From assembly GCA_027943335.1 (NCBI GenBank), contig BSBK01006385.1:124001-188000 (forward strand): a DNA stretch of 64,000 bases. Direction: 5' to 3'. The notes beneath the pieces are model-generated. The model made no database searches, was not told the DNA's origin, and worked only from the letters and a program-made list of their open reading frames with translations. The DNA is from Chamaecyparis obtusa. Lineage: Eukaryota > Streptophyta > Pinopsida > Cupressales > Cupressaceae. This document shows, one piece after another, positions 10,183-21,445 of the stretch. The position numbers and the translations under genes are program-made. The stretch's first letter is position 1. Each line of letters starts with the position of its first letter.

Positions 10183-11280
10183 CTATGTCGGTTCCCCTTT
10201 TGGGGCTCTCTTTGGGTGACCACTCTTTGGATTTTGCCGATCCACTCTATTGTGTGGGAGAGTGGTGTTGGCTCTTTTGGCGTTGCTCTGAGTGTTGTGG
10301 GCCTTGCCACTACTTGTTATGGGAGATGGACCAATTTTAGATGATTTATTGCTCCTCCCATGCTCAATTTTTATGGCTTTTTGAGTTTCCTCCCTCTCCA
10401 CTCTGTGGTGCAGCCCCCTTTTGTGGTGGGGGTTCAGTTAAGCATTCTACAGCTGCTGAAGGTTACTCTCCTTCTTCCTCCTTCCATTCTGCTTCCTATT
10501 GAGGTGGAAGCTTCTTTTGCGATGGAAACTCAGTCTTTTGAGGTGGCTCGCTGCTAGATAAATGAGTTGTTGAATGTGGGTGCTCTTCTTGTGATGGAGT
10601 GGTGGAAGCCTTCTATGGAGGTTGAAAAGTCTTCTATTGAGGTGGATATTGTGTTCGTGAACTTGGAGGTGGAGGAGACTCCTATCGAGGTGGAGTTTTT
10701 TTGGGCTACCTCTTGTAGTCATATTAATGGAAGAAAATGTCTCAGCTTCAGCCTTGTTACTTGGATCTTTTTACTCTCTGCTCCTATTGAGGTGGCCCCT
10801 TTTTCTATTGAGGTGGACAAGGAGTTTGCAGCGGGTGGGAATATCTTTGACAGCATTGGTCTGGGCTGGAGGTGTAGTGGTTTCTGGACCTTCGTTTCTA
10901 GTAGAGAAAGTTGGACAAGCTATTTGCGGCCTAAGCTTGCTTCTTCAATTTTTTGGTGATGGATGTGTCTCTCTCTTTCAGTTTGTTTTCTTCCTGTGAT
11001 CAGGTGATTGCTGACAGGCTTGTCCCAAGATGTTCTTTAAGTTTGTCTTTGATAGAGGCGGACTAGTCAATATGTTTCTATTGATCATTTGCTCTCAGAC
11101 TAGTGCTATTAATGTGCTATTAATGTGCTACTAGTCCTATGTTCCATGGGCCAACACCCTCTTGCTGCTTTCCTTTATCAAAAACATTTTAAAAATTTAT
11201 ACTAAATTAAAATGGAAAACAAACTGATAATTCCATTCCAACCATATACGCTAAACGAGTACCCGAAAGAATGAGATGCT
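10183..11280 (+). other. Unassigned flank with a degenerate 'IEV' repeat
   Basis: Between about 10480 and 10830 the motif TATTGAGGTGGA and close variants recur. In the frame of 10360-10959 they encode PIEVE, SIEVD, PSMEVE, LEVEETPIEVE and APIEVAPFSIEVD. That frame has one internal TAG (10555-10557). It could be a decayed repeat protein or simply a minisatellite; I do not recognise it. The element AATGTGCTATT is repeated near 11105-11130. The rest shows no gene. Confidence 0.35.
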
Positions 11281-11292
11281 ACAATGTGGCAA

Positions 11293-11640
11293 TCAGATGG
11301 GAAGAAGTCTCTCCCGAGCTTGTATCAAGCCCAAGTGGAAGAGGGTCACACTAAAGGGTTCCATCTTCGGTCGGTCTATGGGATCGGGTAGACAACATGA
11401 AATTTCCTCAACAGTGAAATTTCCATGAAGTTTCTTATCTGCCGCATCTATTGTTCTCTGCTCCGCCTTCAAATGCCAAACCCATTTTACCAGACTGGAA
11501 TCATGTTGAGTTAAGCTCTCATCCACCGGCGGTCTTCCGTAGGCAATTGCAAGAGCGAGTGCTCCAAAGTTGTACCCGTTGGAAGAGTGGTATGCATTTC
11601 CTTTGCAAGTTTCAGCTCTCTCGCTAGACCCACCTTGGCT
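11293..11640 (-). pseudogene. C-terminal kinase fragment of an L-type lectin receptor kinase
   Basis: The minus-strand frame reads through a kinase C-lobe like that of L-type lectin receptor kinases. NFGALALAIAYGRPP corresponds to the 'SFGaLaLEiaCGRrP' segment after subdomain IX. SLVKWVWHLKAEQRTIDAAD matches the 'lVdWVW.l...g.lldAaD' segment, and CCLPDPIDRPKM the end of the domain (subdomain XI, with the conserved Arg). The Asp of 'SDVYSFG' is lost (SSNGYNFG), and the stretch between VEEI and CCLPDP looks shortened. The catalytic loop and N-lobe are absent. It lies downstream of the lectin-TIR ORF on the same strand, so it may be what remains of the original LecRK 3' end. Confidence 0.6.
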
Positions 11641-11737
11641 CTAAAATCTTCCTGAGATCTATATGATACTGCATCACCGGGCTTTCTAGTTTAGATGGAC
11701 TAGTACCGTCAGGGTTCTGTGAAAGAAACACTTGATG

Positions 11738-11867
11738 TCATCTACAATCATTCCATTCACCTCTATCTTCAACATTATAGTCAAGACAAATTCTTCCTTT
11801 CATGTCAGGTCTTGATTGAAATCTCACCACATTTCTAGCAATTTGTTCCAACAACTCTCCTTGATCA
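11738..11867 (-). pseudogene. Possible TIR-NBS linker exon (exon 2 remnant)
   Basis: After an AT-rich stretch that could be an intron, a minus-strand acceptor-like TGCATACAG (CAG at 11870-11868) precedes a frame reading GELLEQIARNVV and LDYNVED. It ends at TGA 11740-11738. In TIR-NBS-LRR proteins the segment after the TIR commonly reads like 'gelle.iv..vl...' followed by a 'vGLd..ve.f' motif. The match is short and I could not confirm the splice phase with the TIR exon, so this is a weak call. There is no P-loop (GxGGxGKT) downstream. Confidence 0.35.
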
Positions 11868-12094
11868 CTGTATGCACAGTAATTTTATAATAAAAAAAAT
11901 TAATTATATAATTCAATAAATCAATTTACAATAAATATATATTTCATTCTATTTAAATCATGAGCAGTCTACTGAGCATTCTTTGTATATAAGACACAAA
12001 AATCATTTAAATAATGAAGATAAAGGATAAATATATATATAGTTTACCCTGCAAAAATGAATCCTTTTATATATGAAACGTGGTAGGGTGCCTT

Positions 12095-13234
12095 TTAACA
12101 TTCCTCTAGTGTTTGGAGCTCAAAATTTCTAATGTGCTGATGCATACGGAAGGCTTGAGCAAACACCCCATTTTCATTTCTCATTCGAAGCTCGGAAGGC
12201 TCAACTCCATAAAATACTGGTATAATGGCGGCTCCAGTTTTGACAATCAGCTGGAGTTCTTTCAAGCACCACATGGACTCTGCATAATTAACAGAAAATA
12301 TAACAACATGCACAGATGCTGTGTGAATAGCTTCCTCGATTGATCGAGGTATGTTGTCCCCAACTTGAATTGACTTCTTGTCAAAAAATACTTTAAATCC
12401 CTTGTTCTGAAGATTGTGAATTATAAGACTGGCTACGCTTTCTTTCACATCTGTCCCACGATGGTTAAGAAATACATTATATCTTGGAACTAATAAAGAA
12501 TGCACAAACTCGCTATTTTCCTGGAAGAGAGAGTGGAGTAGAGCACAGTTGTGATTGTTGTAAGCATGCACATAGGCATGATTGTTTTGAAAGGCAGCGA
12601 GGCACATAGAGAAAGCCAAAGCACATTTGGGATCGTTATAAGAATGACCATTGTAATCAACCCATGCGTCCCATCTTTGTCCATTATTGAGAGCACCATC
12701 CTTTACTGAAAATGTTTTCTTGGATTTAATACTGTTTACATCGATTCCCACATGGTTGCCATCAGGATCGTATTGATCATTGTTGTAAGTATCGAACTCC
12801 ACGTCAACAATCTCATTCGATGAGTTCCAATTTTGACCATTAAACTGGCCGAGACCTGCACCGCCGTCAGCATCAGAGATTTGAGACTCCACCGGTGCGA
12901 GGAAGAACGCGAGCACGTATACTTTGGTTATTATGAACTGAAAACGGGTAGAAAAGCTTGCTAGTGTTTGGGAAGGGTTACGATTATCCCATAAAGGAAT
13001 AATCTTGGAAGAATATGCCCAGCCGATGCTGTTTGCCATGCTGACGTTGTCTTGGCTCATGGTAAGCTGTATGACGTCCTGGAAAATGGAAGCATCTCCA
13101 GACAGCTGGACATCCGTTTGTGGAGGAAAATCAAAACTAAGGGCTCCTGCATCTAACACGTAACAGAAAGAGGAACAAGTAATAGACAAGCAGAAAAGGA
13201 ATCTTGTCACCTGTAACGTATGGACGTTGGCCAT
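12095..13234 (-). CDS. L-type lectin-TIR fusion protein (379 codons)
   Basis: This is a single uninterrupted frame from ATG 13234 to TAA 12095. Residues 1-31 look like a signal peptide (hydrophobic FLFCLSITCSSFCYVL). Residues about 31-197 are a legume-type (L-type) lectin domain: ALSFDFPP, LASFSTRFQF, LAFFLAPVES, the metal-site segment VDVEFDTYNND, NHVGIDVNS and WDAWVDYNG. The Asp-Gly normally just before the AFFLAP strand is missing (ITKVYVLAFFLAP), so sugar binding is doubtful. After an Asn/His-rich linker (198-250) comes a TIR domain (251-365): RYNVFLNHRG, FFDKKSIQVGD, MWCLKEL (the Glu of the NADase motif CLxEL, about E326) and IIPVFYGVEPSELR. No NB-ARC, transmembrane or kinase domain follows in frame. 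A secretion signal on a normally cytosolic TIR is odd. It may be a young chimera or a gene fragment. Domain calls are firm; expression is unknown. Confidence 0.75.
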   Translation of the reverse strand: MANVHTLQVTRFLFCLSITCSSFCYVLDAGALSFDFPPQTDVQLSGDASIFQDVIQLTMSQDNVSMANSIGWAYSSKIIPLWDNRNPSQTLASFSTRFQFIITKVYVLAFFLAPVESQISDADGGAGLGQFNGQNWNSSNEIVDVEFDTYNNDQYDPDGNHVGIDVNSIKSKKTFSVKDGALNNGQRWDAWVDYNGHSYNDPKCALAFSMCLAAFQNNHAYVHAYNNHNCALLHSLFQENSEFVHSLLVPRYNVFLNHRGTDVKESVASLIIHNLQNKGFKVFFDKKSIQVGDNIPRSIEEAIHTASVHVVIFSVNYAESMWCLKELQLIVKTGAAIIPVFYGVEPSELRMRNENGVFAQAFRMHQHIRNFELQTLEEC

Positions 13235-13361
13235 CAGGATTTAACTCTGACAGAATGAACGACAAGGGATCGTATCACAGTTACTATGGCTGACTGATAA
13301 CTGCTGCTCGGATGAATGCTTGCAAATCATGGATGATTGATAAGAATTTATGCATGCAGGA

Positions 13362-13610
13362 AGACATGTCGGGCTCACAATGTAGCAACAAACTAGGCAT
13401 TGTTAATATCTCCTATGACATAGGCAACCGGCCTGAAGCGATTATAACGTTACACAGTCTGTCTCCCATTACGGAGATCATCTCAGAAGACATGTCGGGC
13501 TCACAATGTAACAACAAGCCCCTAAAACCTAGGGATGAAATAGCAACAAACTAGGCATTGTTGATATTTCCTAAGAAAAGGGCAACCGGCCTGAAGCGAT
13601 CATAATGTTA
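13362..13610. repeat. Direct duplication upstream of the lectin-TIR ORF
   Basis: GACATGTCGGGCTCACAATG occurs at about 13363 and 13490. The following AACAAACTAGGCATTGTT, a GGCAACCGGCCTGAAGCGAT block and a TAACGTTA/TAATGTTA end also occur twice. The second copy has an extra stretch (CCCCTAAAACCTAGGG). The duplicate lies 130-375 bases upstream of the start codon, so it overlaps any promoter. Confidence 0.65.
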
Positions 13611-15784
13611 TGAATAGATTATCACAGAGGACAATTTTCATACATCGAACTCTTCTTTTTCGGGAAAAACAAGAGAGAATTGGATATATCTAGAAAAGCG
13701 CGAATATCGAAGCCTTCTTTGGAAGAAACAAGAGAGAATTTGATATTTCCTATCACTTCCGCAACAAACCTGCCAGCTTCGAAACTTCTATTATCTTTCT
13801 GCAACGAATTTAATATTATGCGGTCTATTTCCCATTTTTGAAATTGACACACAAAACAATTTTCTTACTCTTTTCAACCAAATTCAACTAATTATAACGA
13901 AGATTGTTTGAGTTGAAGCCATTGGTTACCTGCATAATTTCGCCTTCCACGAAACTTCCTTTGACTTTCTACATCCACCTTGTTACTTTCAGGGGATCTC
14001 AATATTGTGCGAACATATTTAGTTTTTAGTTTTGTCTATTGTCCTGGTCGGCTTTTTGTCTCTCGACGAAACATATGAAGTCCGAAGCATAAAAATGAAA
14101 GGAGATTTTTCACTACTCCACCATCTTTAAGATAAAATTAAGAATTTAGCAATCCCCAAATAAATCAAGGAGGATCGAGCTAAATCTTTATAATAAAAAA
14201 ATTGAGTTTTTGTGTTTTAGGTAAAAAGGCAAAAATTGGATTAACAATTAGAAAGTATATAAGATACAAATTTTAGATTTTCTAATAGCTATTAGCTATC
14301 AAAACAAAGGCAAAAAGAAAGCATGCAAGAAAAGCCAAAACCACTTCGTATACAATCATCTTCTCAAAGCAAAAAACTAGCTTGAGATGGTAGAAATTTT
14401 CTATCCTGCAGTACCTTTAGCTTCCAAATATGGCCCCAATACATTTTATTCTCCAAAAATAGAACCAAAGAAATAAATACTACCTCTAAGAGCCCAAAAA
14501 AAACCATTCATTGGACACTTGTGAACAAGTTCTTTTGCAAGATTATCCTAAACAACCTTAGTAACCATAAATTGGGTCCCCATGACAAAAAAACTGATTT
14601 CAATCCTTGTTACAATTATTTTCAATCATTTCGTCTCTATACGCATTGATTATGTCATTGCAACTTGGAAAAGCTTCTTTTATCTTTTACAAAATATAGA
14701 TGTGTTGAGAAGAAGAATGTCCAATCCAAGATTCATATTTGATGTCACCTTCAACAAATGATAAAACCCTACAAAATGCTTACTCCTGGCAAACATTGAA
14801 GAGAATTTTAACAAAAATGAATACAAAGAGGGGATGCTCCTTTTATTAAAGATGAATTGTCCTTGGTTCAATCTTATCACCAAATCAAACTACCAAACTG
14901 ATTAAAAAAAGTCAATAAGAAACTACTCTCAAAACTTCACCAGCAACTGATTCCTGTGATTTACCTGATTACTCCAAAGCTTTTAGTCTCATGGTGAAAA
15001 CCTATCACATCTCCTTATGAGACTAACCAAATTTCCCTCTATTTTTTAATATTCTACAATAAACATCACATTTATAATTTGTTTCTAGAATTTCTTATAA
15101 TAAGCTTCTCAATGTATCAAACATTTTCCCATATTTTATCTACAAGAAAATAAACGAACTTAAATATACCATCAAGACCTCAATATTGCATTCTCCAATA
15201 TTATCAAAACTTTACTCAACCAAATACATAAGTTACTACAACATCAATTCCTTCCTTCTAAATAGAAAGAAAAATCCAACTCGCTGACCACCAAGTATAA
15301 TATTAAAATTAAACACACTTTTAATATCTTTTAGTATTATCATAAAAAATTAACAAAATTTGTACCTTAGACAATTGAAAATCCCTTTAAACTATAATCA
15401 CACCTCGCATTTGAGCATTTATGCAACCCATACATAGTTTGAAAACACATATTGTTTCAAAATACATGCTTCCTTTCGAGATGTGGATCAGCTTTTAGAG
15501 TCTTCACATGACTAGACCATATAAATACAATTTTCAAGAGTAATTAAACATCCTTGAGTGTCCTAAAAATTATCCATTCAAGACTAATGGATCCATGTTA
15601 CAGGGCCACTAAAAAGTTTCAACCAATGTATATTCATAGTGCAAGGAGGAAACTATAGAAACCATAAACACGAGAGTAAAAAAATTAGTATTTGTAAATT
15701 TATGTCTACATCTCCAAAGGATGAAAATTTTCTTGTTCCCCAATAAAAAAAAATGACAGTTTTTATTCTCTATCTGCATGTGAT
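13611..15784. other. AT-rich intergenic stretch, no gene seen
   Basis: AACAAGAGAGAATTKGATAT is repeated at about 13668 and 13728. From about 14090 the sequence is AT-rich and holds only short unconvincing frames. This and 47158-47988 were joined before the insertion of the element at 15790-47152. Confidence 0.5.
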
Positions 15785-15789
15785 ATAAC
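15785..15789. other. Target site duplication (left) of element E
   Basis: ATAAC immediately precedes TGTTGTCAC and is repeated at 47153-47157 right after the other LTR. Confidence 0.85.
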
Positions 15790-17399
15790 TGTTGTCACTA
15801 GGGATTGCACCCGAGTATGGCTAAGTATGAAACCTAGCAATCTCGTGAAACATGGGAATACTCTCAGGATGTGGGATGCTTCGCTAAGAGTAGACCTCCA
15901 GATTAAGGGTCAGCTTCCCCCTTTGGATCACTAAACTATTCTAAAACTTGAGAGGAAAGGGGTAGAAAATGCTTGAAAAGAAACAACTGATACTTGAAAA
16001 GAAAGGTGATCCACCAAAATTTTGAAACAAACTGCAATTGATGATAAGTTCACCTTATCAACACTTCAAATTTGAACCACAACTCAATCCTACTTTCCTA
16101 ACCCTTAGTGAGATAAGGTACTTAAAATTCAAAAAGGAAGAACAACTTCACAATTCTGATATTTCTGATTGTACACAAACCACATTACTGAGCTAAGACA
16201 ATTTCCTGAATGAACACTTGAATTCAAAATGCTGATCAAGAATATGAAAATATCACAATAATCTTAGCATAAGATTTCAATAACAAAATACGAAAATGTA
16301 GGAAAACATAAGGATTAATTTTTATTGCTGGAAAGAAACTGGTACAATTGTGTCTCTCAAAGCTACAACACTCATATCAGAGAGAAAAAGTGAAGAGCTA
16401 ACCTCAATCACCAAAAGTGAGAGGTATATGAACTAAAAACTAGGAATCTGCATTCAACTCCACTACCTCCTAAGAATAGAAAAGTCAAAATATGGACCCA
16501 CGAGGTAGCATCATGGTCTAAACATCAAATTCCTAGATTCCTAGGGGTGAGGAAAGTGGGGGCCTAAAAATAGAAAATAAAAAATGACCATCACACCCAT
16601 TAAGTCATGTTTTTATAACTGATATCTGACAAGGGCTCATAAAAATGCCACTTGCTTGACATTTTACAATGGTAAAACAATGACTTTTACATTAAAAACA
16701 TTCCACTAAGACCTCTAATAGATACAATTATATTTTAAAGGAAAGCCTCAACCAAAAAGGGAAGCACATCTTTAAAAAATAAAAGCATTAAAATAAAAAT
16801 TTCAACCCACTAAGAAAACTATAGGTTACATGAAAAGATGTAAAATAACAACTCCCCAATAATGGGAGGATATCCATGTAATAATAAACATACATAACCT
16901 AAAGTATTGAGGCATTGGTATAACAACTCGACCCAAAAATGGGAGAAGAAAAGAAAGATAATGATCATAATTCACAAATCCCCAATTTCGCTGCCACTGG
17001 AGCCTTCCCCCTCTACAAATGGCAACTTGTCATCTCCACTGGTAGTTTACTGTAGCTCGAGAATGGAAATAGCAACCCAACTCTCAGCAGTATGCTATCA
17101 AGGTAGGCTTTACTCTAGACAATCTTTTTCATTTCATGTTGCAGTGCACTATGGCTATGGTAGCCGATATCACATTGTCTCTTTACATTCTTGCACTGTA
17201 ATTTCTTGATATTGCTCTATGTATTGTGTTCCACGTTTTCATGCCTCTGTATATTTATGATGCATCTCAGCCTCTTTAGGTTTTGAGGGCATGTATAAAC
17301 AGTGACAAATTGTTTCCGTATTTCAGATGACATCTCTCTCGGGCACCATGTCTATTTCTTGTTCACTGTGTATGTTTTATTTCTATATGATCTGCTTAT

Positions 17400-18230
17400 A
17401 TTTAGGGCACATGTTTTAGATGCTAATGGTGATGCTATTCACTGTCATCCCATGGCACTATGCCTCTTTGCATTTTGGGTACTATTATTGGTTCTCACAG
17501 CATTTGCTAGGGCACGACATACTTTGATGTATATACTGCCTTTTCTTTGCATGTGTTCAGCCTCCTTGAGGGTTACGAGAAGTATATCTCTATATTTTCT
17601 TCAATATTGTATTCTTTGTTACTTGATGTTGGACTCTCAGAAAGCTATAAAATCCCGTGATCTTGTTTATGAGCTAGCCCACAGTTCCCTGTTGCTTCTT
17701 TATTGATCATATGTTTCACTTTTCCATTTAAATAGAGCATTGCATTTGGTATGTCATGGGGAAAGGCCAATGACCCACGGGTAGGGCACTATGAATAACT
17801 ATTTTGTGTCTCGGCCTCTAACTTGGTTCGAACTATATCCTAGGGCATGACACATGCATTTGTATCATTTTGATATCATTGTCTTTGATTTTGAGTCACT
17901 AGTTATTGTAATGGCATAGCCCAAGAGCATGCTAGGGCATCATTTTATATTTGTTGTTGATGTATCAACCATACTATGATGGTGTCATTGCTCCTCGGCT
18001 CATGCCCCCTTTACAATGCCCACTATTACATCTTTATGGCACCGAGCCTTGAGCTAGGGCACTGTGATTATTGGGGTATCATTTGTGTATGTATTGACCA
18101 CTAGTATCTTCATGCACGGCCCGAGCACACTAGGGCATCATTTGATATTGTCGTTAATGCTTCTTTATTGATCACAGGCCGCAGACGTGATGCCATTACA
18201 TTGTTTGGATGTTTATAGTTTTATTTATCT
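17400..18230. repeat. TAGGGCAT/C subrepeats inside the E LTR
   Basis: TAGGGCAY recurs at about 50-150 bp intervals, for example CCTAGGGCATGACAC, GCTAGGGCATCATTT, GCTAGGGCACTGTG and ACTAGGGCATCATTT. It is often preceded by CCCGAGCAYR or CCAAGAGCAT. The same array is in the other LTR (about 44690-45490). Confidence 0.5.
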
Positions 18231-19174
18231 ATCATGCTATAATTTTCTTCTCATTCACTGATATAGCATTGTTAATCTCTTGGGGCTTCACTTGTATTGT
18301 TGAAGCATTGCAAAAGGACCCAAAGCTGTTATGATTTGTGTTGCTACTAGTTATCGTGCCCTATTATTACACTGCTTGATCACCATGCTCTGCTCCTGTG
18401 GGTGAGATATCAATGATGTTCTGTATTATGGAAACCCATTGCATTCTAGTTGTGGAACCATACTTTGTGTTAAGGTATGCTCCCTGTTTCAAAGCCTAAG
18501 AGAAATAACATCTCATGAACCTCATACACTATGTTGCTACAGCATTGCTCAGCATGGTGTTGATCTCACTACTATTTTTATTGCATACAGCCCAAGAACT
18601 GTTATGGCACTATTAGTCACTTAACCCATTTGATGACTCATTAGGAGACTGCATCCACTGTTGAACATTCGGTCATTGCACTTGTTTGGCCACCATTCAT
18701 TGCTGAGTGGCATCATTATATGTTTGATTGGAAAATTGTTGATACCTTTTAACTCTGTTTTAGTGTAACATCATGTTATCATGTACTCCACCTTGAATTT
18801 ATGTCTCCATGGTGTGTTGTATATTTTAGATGCTTATGAAACAGCAGTGTTAACATTGTGTTGTCATTGCCTCATGTTATGTCCCACACATGAAATGCCC
18901 TGTTGGAGTACTAATGCAGATTAGGGAAACATCTATGCAATAGTATGCCTTATATCTTACATAGATCTATGTACCTTGTTGTTAGCTCTATTTTCTTTTG
19001 ATATCATGGTATCACTGTTGGCTTATTAAATCATCATGTTCATGTTACAACACATAGATTCTGTTTCCACCTTCACACCAGCATTTTCTTATCATGTCAT
19101 GCTGCTTGATTGATCCCTATTGATGCTGAATCATCTAGATGCTCCTCATCTACTTTTGCACAATGTGTGCTCTT

Positions 19175-19238
19175 GGCCCTTGATGCGATCACTGATAGAA
19201 AACCTAAGGTTTTTCTTTCATGATCCGCATCAAGGGCC
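19175..19238. repeat. Long hairpin in the E LTR (left copy)
   Basis: GGCCCTTGATGCG pairs perfectly with CGCATCAAGGGCC. ATCA/TGAT extends the stem with one bulge, and the inner AGAAAACCTAAGGTTTTTCT is itself nearly self-complementary. The right LTR has the same hairpin with a paired change. Confidence 0.7.
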
Positions 19239-19852
19239 CAGATCATTTTTTGAATTCATTGTTGGATCAGCTTCCCTGTATCTGCACATGAAACAAACAT
19301 GTCAGTGAAAACATGATGCCTCTTTTGGTTCTTTAGATGATTCTCATGCACATGCCTTGAGCACAGCCTTTGTTAGAGGTGCATGGCTAAGTGTATGTAT
19401 GCATTCTATGATATCGTGATACCAGCCATTGCATAGATCCATTGGATCTAACCCATCTCCTCTCTTCACTTCTTGCAGGTTCTGGATCTCAGGATCTCAC
19501 TGGACTGGATCGGATCTGGGCATCAATACCAAGCAATGTCTGGTACCCCCATATCATTTATTTGTTTATGTATATCTGCACTCATCCCTTCAATTCTGAT
19601 AACATCTATGCTCACGGCCTGTGTGAGCTTAGATAGATGCTTTTCTTTTCAGTTTCTTTTCTTTCTGAATAGTATAAATGCCACAGATAGATGTATGTGT
19701 AGATGTAGATGCAATTCATTTATTTCCCCTTTTCATTTACTTTGGAATGAAATGAACACAAATATTAAACAAGACCACTAATAACACAAACTAGGGGAAC
19801 AGAAGCTCATCTAGTAATTAGGCTTCCAAAAATGTGCAAAAATGTGACAACA

Positions 19853-20132
19853 TTCTGGCAACCTCTATGGAGTGCTTGCCTGCTAAGCATCCTAGCCAGC
19901 TACCTTGAAGATCCATTGGGCATAGAGTCACTAACAACAACTGTCCAAGCTTCCAACCAAAATGAACTCCTTCTTCAACCAAAAGTGAAACTAACTGCCT
20001 GATAACTACTCAGGTTTATTGCTAACCAAACCAACTGAGAACATCTAAACTGAAAGCAACTTGTGCTAGGAACTTAGGGAAAATAGAAAGCCAAAACTCC
20101 TAACACTACTAAAGTGCAGGGTAGAAGGAACC
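19853..20132 (-). other. Element E, 3' untranslated end with weak polypurine tract
   Basis: Between the pol stop (20135-20133) and the 3' LTR there is no gene. Directly next to the LTR the minus strand reads AGAGGTTGCCAGAA, only partly purine, so the priming tract is not clear. Confidence 0.45.
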
Positions 20133-21445
20133 TCAAAAGAAAGCCTTGAGGTGAATCCCATTCACTAGAATAGGCAGCTTGTCTCCATCCATGCTAGCTA
20201 GCTGAAAAGCATTATGAGCTTTGCATCCAATCACCATAAAGGCCCAGTCTAGATAGCATCAAACTTGGTATGTTTCCCCGGTTTATGTTTTGCTTCATCC
20301 CACTTGAGGACTAGATCTCCTTCCTTAAAGGTTTTAGGTGCTGCCTTCTTGTCAAAAAATTTCTTGACCTGGGTATGATGATCCTCCAGGCTCTCAAATG
20401 CTAGCTTTCTTGTTTCTTCAAGTTCAATAAGCTCTGCCATCCTGACCTGCGTAGCATCTTCCTCCACGAGATCAATTTCTTTAATCAGACTCAGGGTAGG
20501 TAGCTCAGTAGATAGGGGAATTCTGGCCTCCTTTCCATATACCAATGTGTAAGGTGAGTTGATAGTAGCCCTCTTAGGTGTTATTCCATCTACCCACAAG
20601 GCCAGCTTTAACTTGCTATGCTAGTCTCTCTGGTTTCCTTCTATAGTCCTTTTGATTATTCTTAGCAAGTTTTTATTTGTTGACTCTGCTTGGCCATTAC
20701 CCTGAGGGTAATAATCAGAAGAGCTACTCAGAAAAATTTTATGCCTGAGTGCCCACTCTAAAATTCTAGTTCCCAAGAAATCCATGGCATTATCTGATAT
20801 AATTGAATCTGGAGCGCCAAACCTGGATACAATATCCTGATATAAGTTTAAAACAGAGGTCTCATTGGCCTCCTTTAGTGCTATAGCTTTTGTCCACTTG
20901 GTGAAGTAATCTATGGCAGTAAGTATCCACTTGTGTCCAACACTGGATGGGGGGTTGATAGGTCCAATAAAATCTAGTCCCCACTTTGAGAAGGGTTGTT
21001 CTACCTTGACAGGATGAAGGGGAAGGGCTGCTAGCTTTTGCTTTCCAACAAACAGGGCACAGTTCTTGCATCTTTTTACCCAATCAAAAGCATCTTTATA
21101 CAGGCTAGGCCAGTAGTACCCAGCTCTCATCACTTTAAGAGTAGTGGTTATGGCAGCAAAGTGTCCACCAGAGCCTCCATCATGAAACTCTTCTAATACT
21201 TTACTTACTTGATCAGTTTCAACACATCTTAATATAACACTAGTATGATCCCTTCTATACAAAACATCATCAATAACAACAAAAGGAATAGCCTGGAGTC
21301 TATAGTACCTTATTTTACTCCTTCTAAGGCCTTGAGGGCACTGGCTAGTAGAGAGGTAACACTTCATCTCTATCATCTAGCTTGTGCTCTATCTAGCATC
21401 TTGATTCATCAGAACAACTTCTCCTTCTTGCTGGTCTAGATCTAC
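20133..21445 (-). pseudogene. Element E integrase region of pol
   Basis: This is a gypsy integrase read on the minus strand. The HHCC zinc-binding segment is at about 21200-21060 (EFHDGGSGGHFAA ... RCKNCALF). The catalytic core has all three acidic residues: the first Asp in WGLDFIGP, the second in IISDNAMDF and the Glu in GQAESTNKN. The C-terminal part includes FKEGDLVLKW, the usual basic segment before the end of pol. There is no chromodomain. A TAG near 20620 replaces Trp/other after EGNQRD, and another TAG sits near 20249, so it is not translatable in full. The frame is shared with the RNase H part upstream (21667-21461). Confidence 0.85.

Larger units (their letters stand above)
15790..19852 (-). 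repeat. Element E, 3' LTR (left copy, 4063 bp)
   Basis: It matches 43080-47152 along its length with scattered substitutions and small indels. It begins TGTTGTCACTAGGG and ends ATGTGACAACA on the plus strand. Inside are degenerate subrepeats around GCTAGGGCATCATTT (about 17400-18230) and a strong hairpin (19175-19238). The open frame at 17302-17706 is hydrophobic, lies antisense to the element and matches no family I know, so I do not call it a gene. Confidence 0.85.

Noticed and set aside
12113..12343. Plus-strand frame opposite the TIR domain
   Set aside because: Antisense shadow of a clear TIR coding sequence.
13860..15784. Possible gene in the AT-rich intergenic stretch
   Set aside because: Only frames under about 70 codons, no domain, splice pattern or RNA gene could be supported.
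17302..17706. Open hydrophobic frame of 134 codons, also present at 44591-45031 (146 codons)
   Set aside because: It lies within the LTRs of E, antisense to the element. The two copies exist because the LTR is duplicated, and the composition looks like random T-rich DNA. No family is recognised.
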